This document shows, one piece after another, positions 1 to 9,079 of a stretch of DNA of 64,000 nt (the stretch's first letter is position 1; each line of letters opens with the position of its first letter). The stretch spans positions 1 through 64,000 of the forward strand of contig MKJV01000071.1 of NCBI GenBank assembly GCA_001942185.1, written 5' to 3'. Source of the DNA: Pseudonocardia sp. CNS-004. Its GTDB lineage: Bacteria; Actinomycetota; Actinomycetes; Mycobacteriales; Pseudonocardiaceae. Made by a program: the position numbers and the translations under genes. The notes under the pieces were generated by a model. That model saw nothing but the letters and a program-made list of their open reading frames with translations. It searched no databases and was not told the origin of the DNA.

Positions 1-431
1 CGCCGCAGCGCGGCGCTGGCGGCCACCGTGCGGCTACGCGGGGGAGCGGGTTCAGTTCGGCGCCCGATCGGCCGGTTCCAGGCCGTGCAGCAGCAGCTGG
101 CGCTCGCGGCGGGCGAGGTGGCCGCCGCATCGGCGGCTGCCTCCGCCGCGGCGCGCGTGCGACCGGCGCGGGCCTCACCGCGCCGGCCACCCGCGTCGCC
201 GTGGCCGCGGCCAAGTCGCGCACCGGGGAGGCGGCCGGCGCCGTCGCGCGCATCGCCCACCAGGTGCACGGCGCGATCGGCTTCACCCGCGAGCACGACC
301 TGCGCCTGTGGACCACCCGGCTGTGGGCCTGGCGCGAGGAGGACGGCTCCGACGCGGAGTGGAACGCCGAGCTGGGCGCCACCGTGCTCGCCGCCGGACC
401 CGCCGGGGTGTGGCCGCTGATCACCGGTTGA
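1..431 (+). CDS. Acyl-CoA dehydrogenase, C-terminal part (cut by window edge)
   Basis: The translation resembles the C-terminal helical domain of acyl-CoA dehydrogenases, which oxidise acyl-CoA to enoyl-CoA with FAD. Recognisable pieces are RRPIGRFQAVQQQLA (frame 1, from about position 58) and HQVHGAIGFTREHDLRLWTT (frame 3, from about 258). The second is the typical family end with the HGAIGF motif. The frame changes between about 100 and 155, as one lost base would cause. The gene begins before the window, and its stop is TGA at 429-431. The family is well supported; the substrate cannot be told. Confidence 0.75.
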   Translation, partial: PQRGAGGHRAATRGSGFSSAPDRPVPGRAAAAGARGGRGGRRIGGCLRRGARATGAGLTAPATRVAVAAAKSRTGEAAGAVARIAHQVHGAIGFTREHDLRLWTTRLWAWREEDGSDAEWNAELGATVLAAGPAGVWPLITG

Positions 432-526
432 GCGTCGGGCGACGGACTGGACGAGAGCGCTGCCGTACCCGGTCGGTGTTCGTCGACGATCAGGGCCGGG
501 GTGCCGAGCCGCGGCCGCTGGCTCGT

Positions 527-586
527 GATCGCCGGAAATGGTGGAGCGACGACAAATCTGTCGTCTCCCTACCACTGCCGACGATC
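527..586. repeat. 60-nt GATC-bounded hairpin element, copy A
   Basis: Exactly 60 nt from GATC to GATC. The outer arms (527-546 with 567-586) are imperfectly complementary. Inside is a perfect 7-bp stem GACGACA/TGTCGTC with loop AATC (548-565). It lies in the gap between the convergent acyl-CoA dehydrogenase and sensor kinase. The function is unknown. Confidence 0.7.
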
Positions 587-597
587 GACGCGCACAT

Positions 598-657
598 GAT
601 CGGCGGAAGTGGTGACAGGGCGTCACATCCGGCGCTCTCCAACCACTTCCGGCGATC
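598..657. repeat. 60-nt GATC-bounded hairpin element, copy B
   Basis: Again 60 nt from GATC to GATC, 11 nt after copy A. The left arm GATCGGCGGAAGTGGT and the right arm ACCACTTCCGGCGATC pair at 15 of 16 positions. The middle can form a weak stem AGGGCG/CGCTCT. It is the best-paired outer stem of the family. Confidence 0.7.
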
Positions 658-812
658 ACGCCCCGGTGGCCGGCGCTCCGCGGGCCGGAAGCGCTGCTGT
701 CCTGGCCGGCGCACCCGAGAGGGTCGTGATCGTTGCGAGATCACGACGTCCGCCACCACGAGGGCGCTGTGGCCCCGGTCGGACCGATCATGCGGGAGTG
801 TGATCAGGTTCG
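658..812. repeat. Conserved tail of intergenic repeat, copy 1
   Basis: About 145 nt after copy B align by eye with 6851-6990 behind copy C. Shared blocks include GTCCTGGCCGGCGCACC, GTGATCGTTGCGAGATC and TCGGACCGATCATG. It contains its own hairpin TCGTGATC/GATCACGA near 723-747. No credible gene was seen between 432 and 812, so this gap is filled by repeat sequence. Confidence 0.6.
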
Positions 813-3463
813 CTAGGTCTCGTCGGTGCGGTTGCGGCCGTTGCGGACGCCGCGCTGGAAGGTGGTGAGCCGGCCGCGGACGGCGTCCGGGTTGCGCCCG
901 GAGATCGACGGTGACGGTTCCCCCGGCATGGCGGCGCTGCCGGGCATGAGGCGCCCGCGCGGCACCCGCTTGGGCAACCCGGCCGAGGTGTAGCCCCCGG
1001 TCTCGCTCTCGGTGGCCGCCCGCGCGGCCTGCCAGACCGCGTCGGCCGACGTGACGAACGCGGTCGGATCCGGCGCGCCCGCCCGGCGGCCGGCTGCCCC
1101 GCGCCCGCGGGCACCGGGCCGGCGTCGTGTGCCGAGATCGCCTGCTCGGGGACGTGGAACCAGCCGGACGTGACCTCCGCGAAGATCGGGGTGGCGTCGA
1201 ACTCCTCGTCGGAGGCGAGCGGGTCCGGTGGCCGCGGGTCCGACGGGTCGGGCAGGGACTGCGGCGCGACGATCGGGTCGAACAGGTTGAACGACTCCGG
1301 TTGCACCTGCACCGGGATGGCACCGGCGGAGTGATCGGCGTGGGTTCCGGCTCCGTCGGGGCTGCGGGCTGGGCGGGGATCACCGGCAACCGCATCGTGG
1401 TCTCGCCGCTGGTGGGGTCGTAGCGCGGGCGCTGGTGGCCCACCGCGACGGCGTCGTCCTCGTTCGGTGCCACGTCGAGGCGCGACCACACGACCTGGTC
1501 CGGCTCGGCGGTGCGCTCGCCGACCAACTCGGCGGGAACCGTGACCCGGGCGGTGACGCCACGGTGGGAAGTGCCGGGCGCTCCGCTCTTGGAGGTGCCC
1601 ATCGAGTCGGTGAACAGCCCCACCGAGATGCCGTGGCGGCGTGCGAGCTTCCCGACCACGAACAGGCCCATCCGCCGCGACGCCGCCACCGATGCCGTGG
1701 ACTCCACGGGGTTGCGCAACCGCTCGTTGAGGGTGCTCAGCTCGCCCGGCGAGAGCCCGATGCCCTCGTCGAAGATCTCCACGAGGATCGACCCGTCGCG
1801 GGCCTGGCTGCAGCTCATCACCACCTGGCTGTCGCCCGGCGAGAAGTTGGTGGCGTTGTCGAGCAGCTCCGCGAGCATGTGCTGGATGTCGTTGGAGGCG
1901 CTGGCGGCGAACGTGGCGTCCGGCGGGTTCTGCACGACCACCCGCTGGTAGTGCTCGATCTCCGAGACCGCGGCCCGCAGCACGTCGAGCACGGCCGTGG
2001 GCTCGCGGCCGGGCGGGGGATGTCTGCTCCGGCGAGGACGAGCAGGTTCTCGCAGTTGCGGCGCATGCGGGTGGCGAGGTGGTCGAGGCGGAACAGGTCC
2101 GACAGCTGCTCGGGGTCGACCTCGCCCTCCTCCAGCTGCTCGATGAGCACGAGCTGCCGGTCGACCAGCGCCTGGCTGCGGCGGGACAGGTTGACGTACA
2201 TCGCGTTGATGTTGTTCTGCAGGGTGGCCTGCTCCGCGGCGAGCCGGATCGCCTGCTCGTGCACTGCGTCGAAGGCGCGGGCGACCTCGCCGACCTCCTC
2301 GCGGGTGGTGACCGGCACCGTGGCGATGTTGACGCTCGGCGCGGTGCCTGGCGCATCCGCCGCACGGCCTCCGGCAACCGGTCCTGCGCCACCGTGATGG
2401 CACTGCGCCGCAGGGTGCGCAGCGACGCGATCATGCCGCGGGCGACGAGGCCGACGATGACGGCAGCGAGCACGAGCGCCAGCAGGAGAGCGACGGCGTT
2501 GATCCACGCGACCACGAGCGCGCTCTGCCGCTGCTCGGCGACGGCGGCGCCCAGCTCGGCACGCAGGCCCTCGGCCGCGGCGTCGAGCTCACCGAGGAAG
2601 CGGCTGTACACCTCGCCGACCGTGACGACGCCGTTGCCGGGAAGCGGCGTGCCCGCGAGCACCGACTGGACCAGGCTGTTGCGGGCGCTGTTGCCCGACC
2701 CCGGGATCAGCCCGGCGTACCGGACGCGTTGGGCGGCGTCGAGCGACACGCGGAAGTCGGCGAGGCCGCTCTCCAGACGGGCGTTGCTGAACTGGAGGTC
2801 ACCACCGAGCGCGGGGGACAGGCCGCTGCGCACGGACACGACCATCTGGGCCTGCTGCAGTGTGGCCTCGTTGCGGGCGGCGCCGAGACCGGCGAGTGCG
2901 TTGGCCAGGCCGGTGACCTCGGAGGTCTTGACGTTGCGCAGCAGTGCGATGTCGAGCTGCACGAGCTGCTCGATCAGCTCCGAGTAGCGGGCGACGACCG
3001 CGTCGGGCGGCGCGTTCGACCGGACGACCACATCGCGCAGCGGCGGGAGCCGGGAGATCGCCTGGTCGGCCTGCTGCTGGACGAGCGCGATCGCGGGGAC
3101 GTCGTTGATGAGCCCCGCCACGGCGGCTCGGCTCGCCGTGGCGCGCTGGTCGACCGCGGCCACAGCACCCTCCAGCGCACGCCCGTCGACCCGGCCGTCG
3201 GCGACGTACTCCGTGGCCCGGAAGCGCTCGCGCTCCACGTCGACGACGAGGGACGTGACCATTCCCTGGGTGGCGACGATGCGCGTGACGAGGTCACGGT
3301 CGGCAGCGTCGTTGACCTGGTCGATGATCTGGATCGTGCCGAGCGCGACGGCGAGGACCAGCGGGACGATGACGACGACGGAGAACTTGGCCCGCACGCT
3401 CCAGTGCCGCGGCGACGGCCACACGGACCGCCGGCGGGCGGCCGGCCGGTCGTCCGTTGTCAC
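813..3463 (-). CDS. Sensor histidine kinase with NIT sensor domain
   Basis: Membrane sensor kinase of about 880 residues. The N-terminus has a transmembrane helix (FSVVVIVPLVLAVALGTIQI), then an extracellular alpha-helical NIT-type sensor domain. A second helix near residue 330 and a HAMP-like linker follow. The ATPase domain shows an N box (ELLDNATNFSPG), a G1 box (FDEGIGL) and a G2 box (RRMGLFVVGKLARRHG). The tail is proline-rich and ends in GRNPDAVRGRLTTFQRGVR. Four frame breaks (about 2350, 2015, 1325 and 1088) each fit one lost base. Such kinases usually head a conservon with Roadblock, DUF742 and GTPase genes. None follows here, so this one stands alone. Confidence 0.82.
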
Positions 3464-3757
3464 GTCGGTCTCTCCACTCGGGTACTGGGGAGCGAGGCGG
3501 CCCGACCCGGCCGCCGGGCACCATGATCACCTGCTGTCGCAGTGTAACCAGAGTCACCAGTGCTTGTCGGCAGTGCGTGCACTGCCTTGCGCTGAATGGG
3601 TGGCCACCTGCTGCGCTGCGTCATGATATGGGTACCGTGGTGGTCCTTTCCGAGGCCGTACTGCTCCGCGTGTCGCAATCGACGGCTTGACAGCGGTCGA
3701 ATCCCGCCGATGATGCTGCGCGCAGGCCGAACGCGCAACGCACCGGGCCTGCGGCTC
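3464..3757. other. Intergenic region upstream of the sensor kinase
   Basis: 294 bp between the kinase start and the stop of the PPOX gene, both on the minus strand. It should hold the kinase promoter. No convincing coding region, RNA gene or repeat was recognised in it. Confidence 0.4.
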
Positions 3758-4213
3758 CTACCGAACCAACTTCCGGAAGTCCCAGCTCGTGATCTTGTCC
3801 GGGACGAGCCGCAGCCACCCGTGCCGGCCGTCGTGCCCGACGGCTCCGCCGGTGTACCGGTCGGCGAACAGCTGCTCGGGCCCGTCGAGCTCGGGAACCG
3901 GTTCGCCGGTGCGCGGTGCCTCCCCGACGATCTCGACCCGGCCGCGCAGCTCCACGCCGCGCAGCTCGTCGTAGGAGGTGCCGGCGTCCACGACCACGGC
4001 GATCCGCGGGTCGCGGCCCAGGTCGATCCAGCGCTGGCTGCGCACCACCGAGGTCAGCCACAGCGCGCCGCCGTGCCACGCGTACCAGAGCGGTGTGGCG
4101 TGCGGGCCGCCGCGACCCATCGTGGCGACGCGGCACGTGCGCTGCTCGGCGAGGAACGCGTCCACTTCCTCGGGTGTCATCGCGATCCGCCGGCCCCGCC
4201 GTTGCTCATGCAT
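3758..4213 (-). CDS. Pyridoxamine 5'-phosphate oxidase-fold (PPOX) protein
   Basis: Small split-barrel flavin/F420-binding protein of 151 residues. The start region TPEEVDAFLAEQRTCRVATM followed by GGPHATPLWYAWHG matches the PPOX fold. The later WLTSVVRSQRWIDLGRDPRIAVVVD gives the strand pattern of the beta-barrel. Members bind FMN, F420 or haem and often reduce unknown small molecules; the cofactor here is inferred, not shown. ATG 4213 is used as start; ATG 4180 (MTPEEVDAF) fits the family equally well. It is divergent from the flavoprotein at 4277 with a 63-bp gap, so they may share a control region. The reading frame is intact. Confidence 0.8.
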   Translation of the reverse strand: MHEQRRGRRIAMTPEEVDAFLAEQRTCRVATMGRGGPHATPLWYAWHGGALWLTSVVRSQRWIDLGRDPRIAVVVDAGTSYDELRGVELRGRVEIVGEAPRTGEPVPELDGPEQLFADRYTGGAVGHDGRHGWLRLVPDKITSWDFRKLVR

Positions 4214-4276
4214 GATGACGCACAGTAGTCGACCCGGTGCGCTCGTCACCTCTCGCGGGCGGGTAGAACGGGAACC

Positions 4277-5439
4277 GTGGACGATGTGGTCGACGTGGCC
4301 GTGGTCGGTGCCGGCCCGGCCGGCAGCGCGGCGGCACTGCGCGCGCTGCAGCTGCGGCCCGACGCCCGGGTGGTCATGGTCGACGCCGCGGAGTTCCCCC
4401 GCGACAAGACCTGCGGCGACGGGATCGCCGCCCACGCGCTGGACCTCGTCGAGGCGCTGGGAGTGCCCGGGGTGTCCCGGCTGGGCCCGCCGGTGCCGCG
4501 GATGCGGCTGCGCAGCCCCGGCGGCCTGATCGTCGACCGCACCTGCGCCCGGCCCAACCGGGTCGTGCCGCGGACGGTGTTCGACTCCGAACTGGTGGCG
4601 GCCGCCGTCTCGCGCGGTGCACGGCTGTTGAAACACCGCGTGCGGCGCCTGGACGTGCATGCGGACCGGGTCGTCCTCGACGGTGCCGTGGCGGCGCGCG
4701 TCGTGATCGGTGCCGACGGGGCCAACTCCACGGTCCGCAGGCTGCTCGGCGCGCCCGCCGGGCCGCCGTCGGCCACCGCGGTGGCCGTGCGCGGGTACGC
4801 GCGGTCCGCAGTCGACCCGGACACGCTCGTGATCGAGTTCGCGCCGGGGCCGTACCCGGCGTACGCCTGGTCGTTCCCGTTGCCGGGCGGCGGGGCCAAC
4901 GTCGGGTTCGGTGTCTTCGACAAGCGCGGGGGCGGCTCCCGGGCCGATCTCGTGTCCCGGCTGCAGGCGCTCCTGCCCGGCCACGAGCCCGACCCGGCCT
5001 CCGTCCGTGGACACCACCTGCCGCTGTCCACCGGCCCGCGCCACCACCCGACGGCAGGGTGCTGCTCGTCGGGGACGCTGCTGCCCTGGTCAACCCGCTG
5101 ACCGGGGAGGGGATCTTCGACGCGCTCGCCTCCGGCGTACTCGCCGGGCGGGCCGCTCTGCTCGGCGCCGGGGCGGGCGCCGCACACCGGGCCGCGATGC
5201 GGCGGACGTTCGAGCGCCACCACAGCCACGGCGCCCTGTTGGCCCGGATGCTGCGCCGCCCCCGTTTCCTCGATGCGGCGGTGCACTCGGCCGCCCGGAG
5301 CCAGTCGGTCTTCGACGCCGCCGTGGACCTGGGTCTCGGCCGCGGCACGGCACCCTTCCACGCGCTCGCCCGGGTGGCGTTGAGCTACGCCACCGTGCGT
5401 CGCCCCCGGGCCGAGCCCCGTTCGTGTACCCGGCAGTAA
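4277..5439 (+). CDS. Geranylgeranyl reductase family FAD-dependent oxidoreductase
   Basis: Flavoprotein of about 387 residues. The N-terminal FAD fold shows VVGAGPAGSAAA, and a KTCGDGI motif typical of the geranylgeranyl reductase family lies near residue 45. The second FAD motif LLVGDAAALVNPLTGEG lies near residue 265. Family members saturate isoprenoid double bonds, for example in menaquinone or lipid side chains; the substrate here is inferred. The start is GTG 4277. One frame break near 5047 is explained if a CCCC run before GACGGCAGG was read as CCC. The gene starts 63 bp from the divergent PPOX gene. Confidence 0.8.
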
Positions 5440-5468
5440 CGCAACGATCATCGCGTCGTTGAGCGGGT

Positions 5469-6371
5469 GTGCGCCGCTCCCCGGCCCGATGGGTCGCCCC
5501 GGTCCTGATCGCCGTCGCCCTCCCGATCGCGACGGCCGGAACCGCCGCAGCGGATCCGGATCAGGGTTCGGTACAGCGCTACGTCGCGCTCGGCGACTCC
5601 TACGCGGCCGGCCCGCTCGTGCCGATCCCCACGGGCGAGCCGGCCGGGTGCCTGCGCTCGGACCACAACTACCCGTCGGTGGTGGCGCAGTCGCTGGGTG
5701 TCGCCGGGTTCCGGGACGTCAGCTGCAGCGCGGCGACCACCGAGAACATCACCGGCCCGCAGAGCGTGCCGCTGGGCACCAACCCGCCGCAGCTGGACGC
5801 CCTGACGACCGACACCCAGCTCGTGACGATCTCGATCGGCGGCAACGACGTCGGGTTCGGCGACATCGTCACCGAATGCTCGACGCGCTCGCCCACCCAG
5901 CCCACCGGCAGCGCCTGCAAGGACCACTACACGGCAGGCGGCACCGACGAGCTCGCCCAGCGCATCGACGAGGCCGCACCGGAGATCGCGGCAGTGCTCG
6001 ACGCGATCGACGAGCGGTCCCCGGACGCGCAGGTGCTCCTCGTCGGCTACCCGGCGATCCTGCCCGACGAGGGCCCCGGCTGCTTCCCGGTCGTGCCGTT
6101 CAGTCCCGGTGACGTCGAGTACCTGCGCGGGGTGGAGAAGGCTCTCAACGCGATGCTGGCCGACCAGGCCTCCGCCGCGGGCATGGACTTCGTGGACACC
6201 TACACCCCGTCGATCGGGCACGACTCGTGCCAGCTGCCGGGCACGAAGTGGGTCGAGGGTCTCGTCCCGACCTCGCCCGCGGCACCCGTGCACCCGAACG
6301 CCCAGGGCATGAAGGCGATCGGCGGGATCGTCGCCGACGCGGTGGGCGGGGCCTCCCGCGCCGCGGCCTGA
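5469..6371 (+). CDS. Secreted SGNH/GDSL-family esterase or lipase
   Basis: Exported hydrolase of 300 residues, frame intact, starting at GTG 5469. A signal peptide (RRSPARWVAPVLIAVALPIA, cleavage near TAAADP) precedes the catalytic domain. Block I is ALGDSYAAG with the nucleophile Ser, block III is SIGGNDVGF, and block V is HPNAQG with the catalytic His. Cys pairs resembling those of Streptomyces secreted lipases are present. It probably hydrolyses ester bonds of lipids outside the cell. It begins 29 bp after the flavoprotein stop, so the two may be co-transcribed. Confidence 0.88.
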   Translation: MRRSPARWVAPVLIAVALPIATAGTAAADPDQGSVQRYVALGDSYAAGPLVPIPTGEPAGCLRSDHNYPSVVAQSLGVAGFRDVSCSAATTENITGPQSVPLGTNPPQLDALTTDTQLVTISIGGNDVGFGDIVTECSTRSPTQPTGSACKDHYTAGGTDELAQRIDEAAPEIAAVLDAIDERSPDAQVLLVGYPAILPDEGPGCFPVVPFSPGDVEYLRGVEKALNAMLADQASAAGMDFVDTYTPSIGHDSCQLPGTKWVEGLVPTSPAAPVHPNAQGMKAIGGIVADAVGGASRAAA

Positions 6372-6375
6372 CCGC

Positions 6376-6645
6376 TCAGCGGGTGACCGCGCGGCGGGTC
6401 AGGACCCGGACGGTGCGGCCGTCGCGCTCCTCGATGTCCGGCTCCTCGATGTCCCGGACGTGCTCGAACCCGATCTTGCGGAGCACCCCGAGCGATGCGG
6501 TGTTGGGCGCCGCCACGGTGGCGTGCACCTCGGTCAGCCCGAGCCCGTCGAACCCGTAGGTGACGATCGCCGCCGCGAGCTCCGTGCCGAGGCCCGGGAC
6601 GTAGGGCTCGAGGAGCAGGCGCTGCGTGCGCAGGGTCGGGGTCAC
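6376..6645 (-). pseudogene. GNAT acetyltransferase with internal deletion
   Basis: Only 89 codons. The first 17 residues (TPTLRTQRLLLEPYVP) match the start of a RimJ-type GNAT acetyltransferase. The rest (GLGTELAAAIVTYGFDGLGL, then HATVAAPNTASLGVLRKIGF) matches the C-terminal half with the acetyl-CoA-binding region. About 80 middle residues expected in the family are absent, while the frame stays open. GTG 6645 overlaps the stop of the SRPBCC remnant. The product is probably inactive. Confidence 0.6.
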
Positions 6646-6790
6646 AGCGCCTTCTCCAGGCGGTCGATCCACGCCTCCCAGCCGCCGCACAGCCCGTCGT
6701 AGAGGGACGGCTCGAACTCCGGCCCCACCCAACTGTTCACGAGCGTCAGCTCGGTGCGTCCCGGCTCGACCTCGCCGAAGCCTCGCTCGT
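6642..6790 (-). pseudogene. SRPBCC (AHSA1-like) gene remnant, 3' end only
   Basis: The last 49 codons (HERGFGEVEPGRTELTLVNS through to DRLEKAL) match the C-terminal helix region of SRPBCC/AHSA1 proteins. The roughly 110 residues before it are missing. Coding similarity begins exactly at the boundary of the GATC hairpin element (6791). The remnant overlaps the GNAT start by 4 nt, as in an operon. Confidence 0.55.
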
Positions 6791-6850
6791 GATCGCCGGA
6801 GGTGGTGCTGGGGCGACTGAAATGTCGCCCTACCGCCACTGCCGGCGATC
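6791..6850. repeat. 60-nt GATC-bounded hairpin element, copy C
   Basis: 60 nt from GATC to GATC. Outer arms are 6791-6810 and 6831-6850. The inner stem GGGCGAC/GTCGCCC is perfect over 7 bp with a 6-nt loop (6811-6830). It is followed by about 140 nt (6851-6990) related to 661-800, so it is the head of repeat copy 2. It abuts the truncated SRPBCC gene. Confidence 0.7.
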
Positions 6851-7002
6851 ATGCCCTGGCCGACTGGTGCCCGGCGGGCCGGAAGGCACAGCGGTCCTGG
6901 CCGGCGCACCGAGCGGCGTGATCGTTGCGAGATCGCGTCTCCCGCCGCCGCGAGGGCGCTGCGGCGCCAATCGGACCGATCATGCGCTCATGATCGGTCC
7001 GA
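6851..7002. repeat. Conserved tail of intergenic repeat, copy 2
   Basis: Related to 658-800. It ends in a perfect 14-bp hairpin, TCGGACCGATCATG (6971-6984), loop CGCT, and its complement (6989-7002). From 7003 to 7131 only the likely promoter region of the ArsR operon is seen, including TTGACA at 7103-7108. Confidence 0.6.
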
Positions 7003-7131
7003 GGCGGCGTTGAGCGCCCTGTGGAGGGCGATCCCGCACGAGTCGGACCGACTGCGCCGCCCGCGGAGTCATCCGGCCGCTGCCCCCAGGGGGCCGTCGC
7101 GGTTGACAGCGGGTTTATTCTGAACCTCGCA

Positions 7132-7141
7132 GTTAATTAAC
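7132..7141. promoter_or_regulatory. Candidate ArsR operator
   Basis: Perfect AT-rich palindrome GTTAATTAAC, 15 bp before the GTG start of the ArsR gene and directly before its ribosome site GGAAGG (7143-7148). The position suits autorepression. Assignment to the ArsR protein is inference. Confidence 0.4.
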
Positions 7142-7156
7142 CGGAAGGTTTGATAC

Positions 7157-7492
7157 GTGATCGACGATCAGCTGGACGTCGTGTTCGGGGCGCTGGCCGA
7201 CCCAACCCGGCGCGCGATCCTGGCGCGGCTCGCCCTCGGCGAGACCACCGTCACCGAGCTGGCCGCCCCGTTCGCGATGAGCATGCCGGCGGTCTCCAAG
7301 CACCTGAAGGTGCTCGAACGCGCCGGGCTGATCAGCCGGGGCCGCAACGCGCAGCAGCGGCCGTGCCGCCTGGAGGCCGCCCCGCTCGCGGACGTCGCCG
7401 AATGGGTGCAGACCTACCGGAGGTTCTGGGAGGGCAGCTTCGACCGGTTGGACGAGCACCTGCAGGACCTGCAGAGGGGACAGCAGGCATGA
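7157..7492 (+). CDS. ArsR-family transcriptional regulator
   Basis: Winged-helix repressor of 111 residues, GTG start with GGAAGG 8 nt upstream. LDVVFGALADPTRRAILARL is the family opening, and the recognition helix lies in MSMPAVSKHLKVLERAGLI. No metal-binding cysteine motif is seen, which fits the subgroup paired with SRPBCC proteins rather than metal sensing. Its TGA overlaps the ATG of the SRPBCC gene. It probably represses its own operon through the palindrome just upstream. Confidence 0.9.
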   Translation: MIDDQLDVVFGALADPTRRAILARLALGETTVTELAAPFAMSMPAVSKHLKVLERAGLISRGRNAQQRPCRLEAAPLADVAEWVQTYRRFWEGSFDRLDEHLQDLQRGQQA

Positions 7493-7943
7493 CCACCACC
7501 CGCGAGTTCACGATCACCCGCGAGTTCGCCGCGCCGCGCGAGCTCGTGTTCCGGGCGTGGACCGACCCGCGGCACCTCGCGCGCTGGTACGGGCCGCACG
7601 GCTGCACCACGCCCATCGGCTCCATCCGCGCCGACGTCCGCCCGGGCGGCACCTGGCAGGCGACGATGGTCGTCGACGCCACCGGCCAGGAGTTCCCGAC
7701 CGGCGGCTTCTACCTGGAGGTCCGCGCGCCGGAGCGGCTCGTGTTCACCTGGCGCGAGCCCGGCGGGGACGCCGAGTCGGTGATCACCATCGACCTCGCC
7801 GACATCGGCGACGGCCGCACCGCCATGACCTTCCACCAGCCGGCTTCACCCGGGAGGACACCCGGCAGGGTGTCCGTTCCGGCTGGTCGAGCGCCTTCGA
7901 GCGACTCGCCGAGCACGTCAGCAACACCGAGGAGGAGATCTGA
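7489..7943 (+). CDS. SRPBCC domain-containing (AHSA1-like) protein
   Basis: About 151 residues of the START/Bet v1-like fold that binds hydrophobic ligands. REFAAPRELVFRAWTDPRHL and ARWYGPHGCTT near residues 10-40 are characteristic. The C-terminal helix GWSSAFERLAEHV is read in another frame, with one base apparently lost near 7841. The ATG overlaps the ArsR stop, a pairing common in Actinobacteria. The ligand and role are unknown. It is a full-length homologue of the remnant at 6642-6790. Confidence 0.82.
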
Positions 7944-7945
7944 TC

Positions 7946-8601
7946 ATGAGTGCACCGACCCGGGCGTCGCTCCCACCCGTCGTCACGGCCGAGGAGTGGG
8001 CCGTGGCGGCGGCCGAGCTGCGCGCCGCGGAGAAGGAACACATGCGCGCGGGCGACGCGCTCGCCGCCCGGCGGCGCCGGATGCCGATGGTCGAGTTCGG
8101 CAGCTACTCGTTCGTGGGCGCCGACGGCCCCGCCACGCTGCTCGACCTCTTCGAGGGACGCCGCCAGCTCGTCGTCTACCAGTTCATGGCAGGCCCGCGT
8201 GGTGCGAGGGCTGCTGCATGTTCACCGACCAGATCGGCGAGCTCGCCCACCTGCACGCCCGCGACACGACGATGGTGAACGTCTCGCTGTCGCGGTACGC
8301 CGACCTGGCCGCGCTGCGCGAGCGCATGGGTTGGCAGGTGCCGTTCTACTCCACCGTGGGCAACGACTTCGCCACCGACTGCCGCACCGGCGACGGTTTC
8401 GGCCTCAGCGTGTTCCTGCGCGACGGCGACCGCGTCTTCCGCACCTACTTCACCTCCAACCGCGGTGTGGAGGCGGTGGGCAGCGTCTGGTCGATCCTCG
8501 ACCGCACCCCGCTCGGGCGCCAGGAGACCTGGGAGGACACCCCCGCCGGCCGACCGCAGACCGCCCCGTACCAGTGGTGGCGCCTGCACGACGAGTACTG
8601 A
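7946..8601 (+). CDS. DUF899 family thioredoxin-like protein
   Basis: About 218 residues. The opening (VVTAEEWAVAAAELRAAEKE) and the motif PAWCEGCCMFTD, with neighbouring cysteines, match the DUF899 thioredoxin-fold family. The end DTPAGRPQTAPYQWWRLHDE is also typical. One base appears lost near 8195, just before the cysteine motif. The gene starts 3 nt after the SRPBCC stop, and its TGA overlaps the next ATG. The redox role is inferred from the fold. Confidence 0.8.
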
Positions 8602-9017
8602 TGGGTGCCGGCATGGCGGCGTGGGAGCCGCTCATCGGCTCCTGGTCGTCGTCGGGACGCACGGTGGACGGCGTCGCCGTCGAGGGCAGCGACGTCTACG
8701 AGTGGCTGCCCGGCGAGCAGTTCGTCATCCACCGCGTGGACGTGCGGATGGGCGGCGAGCAGGTGGACGTGCTGGAGGTGATCGGCGAGCCGGACGGCGA
8801 CGGGTTCCTGATGCGCTCCTTCGACAACACCGGCGGCACCGCGGTGATGCGAGCGACCGTCGACGGTGCGGGGGTGTGGACCTTCGCCGGGCCGACGGAA
8901 CGCGCCACGCTCGTGGTTGCACCGGACGGCGAGTCGATGTCCGCCCGCTGGGAACGGGCCCGCGACGGCACCCGGGAGCACTGGATGGACATGGGGTTCC
9001 GCAGAACGCAAGGCTGA
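8601..9017 (+). CDS. DUF1579-like lipocalin-fold protein
   Basis: 138 residues, frame intact, ATG overlapping the previous TGA. WEPLIGSWSSSGRTVDG at the start, YEWLPGEQFVIHRVDV in the middle and GTREHWMDMGF at the end match small uncharacterised DUF1579-type proteins. It is the last gene of the ArsR-led operon and is followed at once by a strong hairpin. No catalytic residues can be named. The function is unknown. Confidence 0.65.
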   Translation: MGAGMAAWEPLIGSWSSSGRTVDGVAVEGSDVYEWLPGEQFVIHRVDVRMGGEQVDVLEVIGEPDGDGFLMRSFDNTGGTAVMRATVDGAGVWTFAGPTERATLVVAPDGESMSARWERARDGTREHWMDMGFRRTQG

Positions 9018-9027
9018 GCTCGCCCGC

Positions 9028-9067
9028 TGTGGTCCTCGCAGAGCCCACGGACCCGGCGAGGACCACA
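9028..9067. terminator. Hairpin between convergent genes (GGTCCTCGC family, copy 1)
   Basis: A perfect 12-bp stem TGTGGTCCTCGC / GCGAGGACCACA with a 16-nt loop, placed 10 bp after the DUF1579 stop and 12 bp before the DNA polymerase stop. No T-tract follows. A near copy with the same loop length lies at 62601-62640. Confidence 0.6.
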
Positions 9068-9079
9068 CACGGCGCGCGT

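Noticed and set aside
609..803. Small similar ORFs in the two intergenic repeats (609-803 and 6789-7013)
   Set aside because: Their translated similarity comes from the DNA repeat itself. They contain Arg/Pro-rich sequence, no ribosome site and unequal ends.
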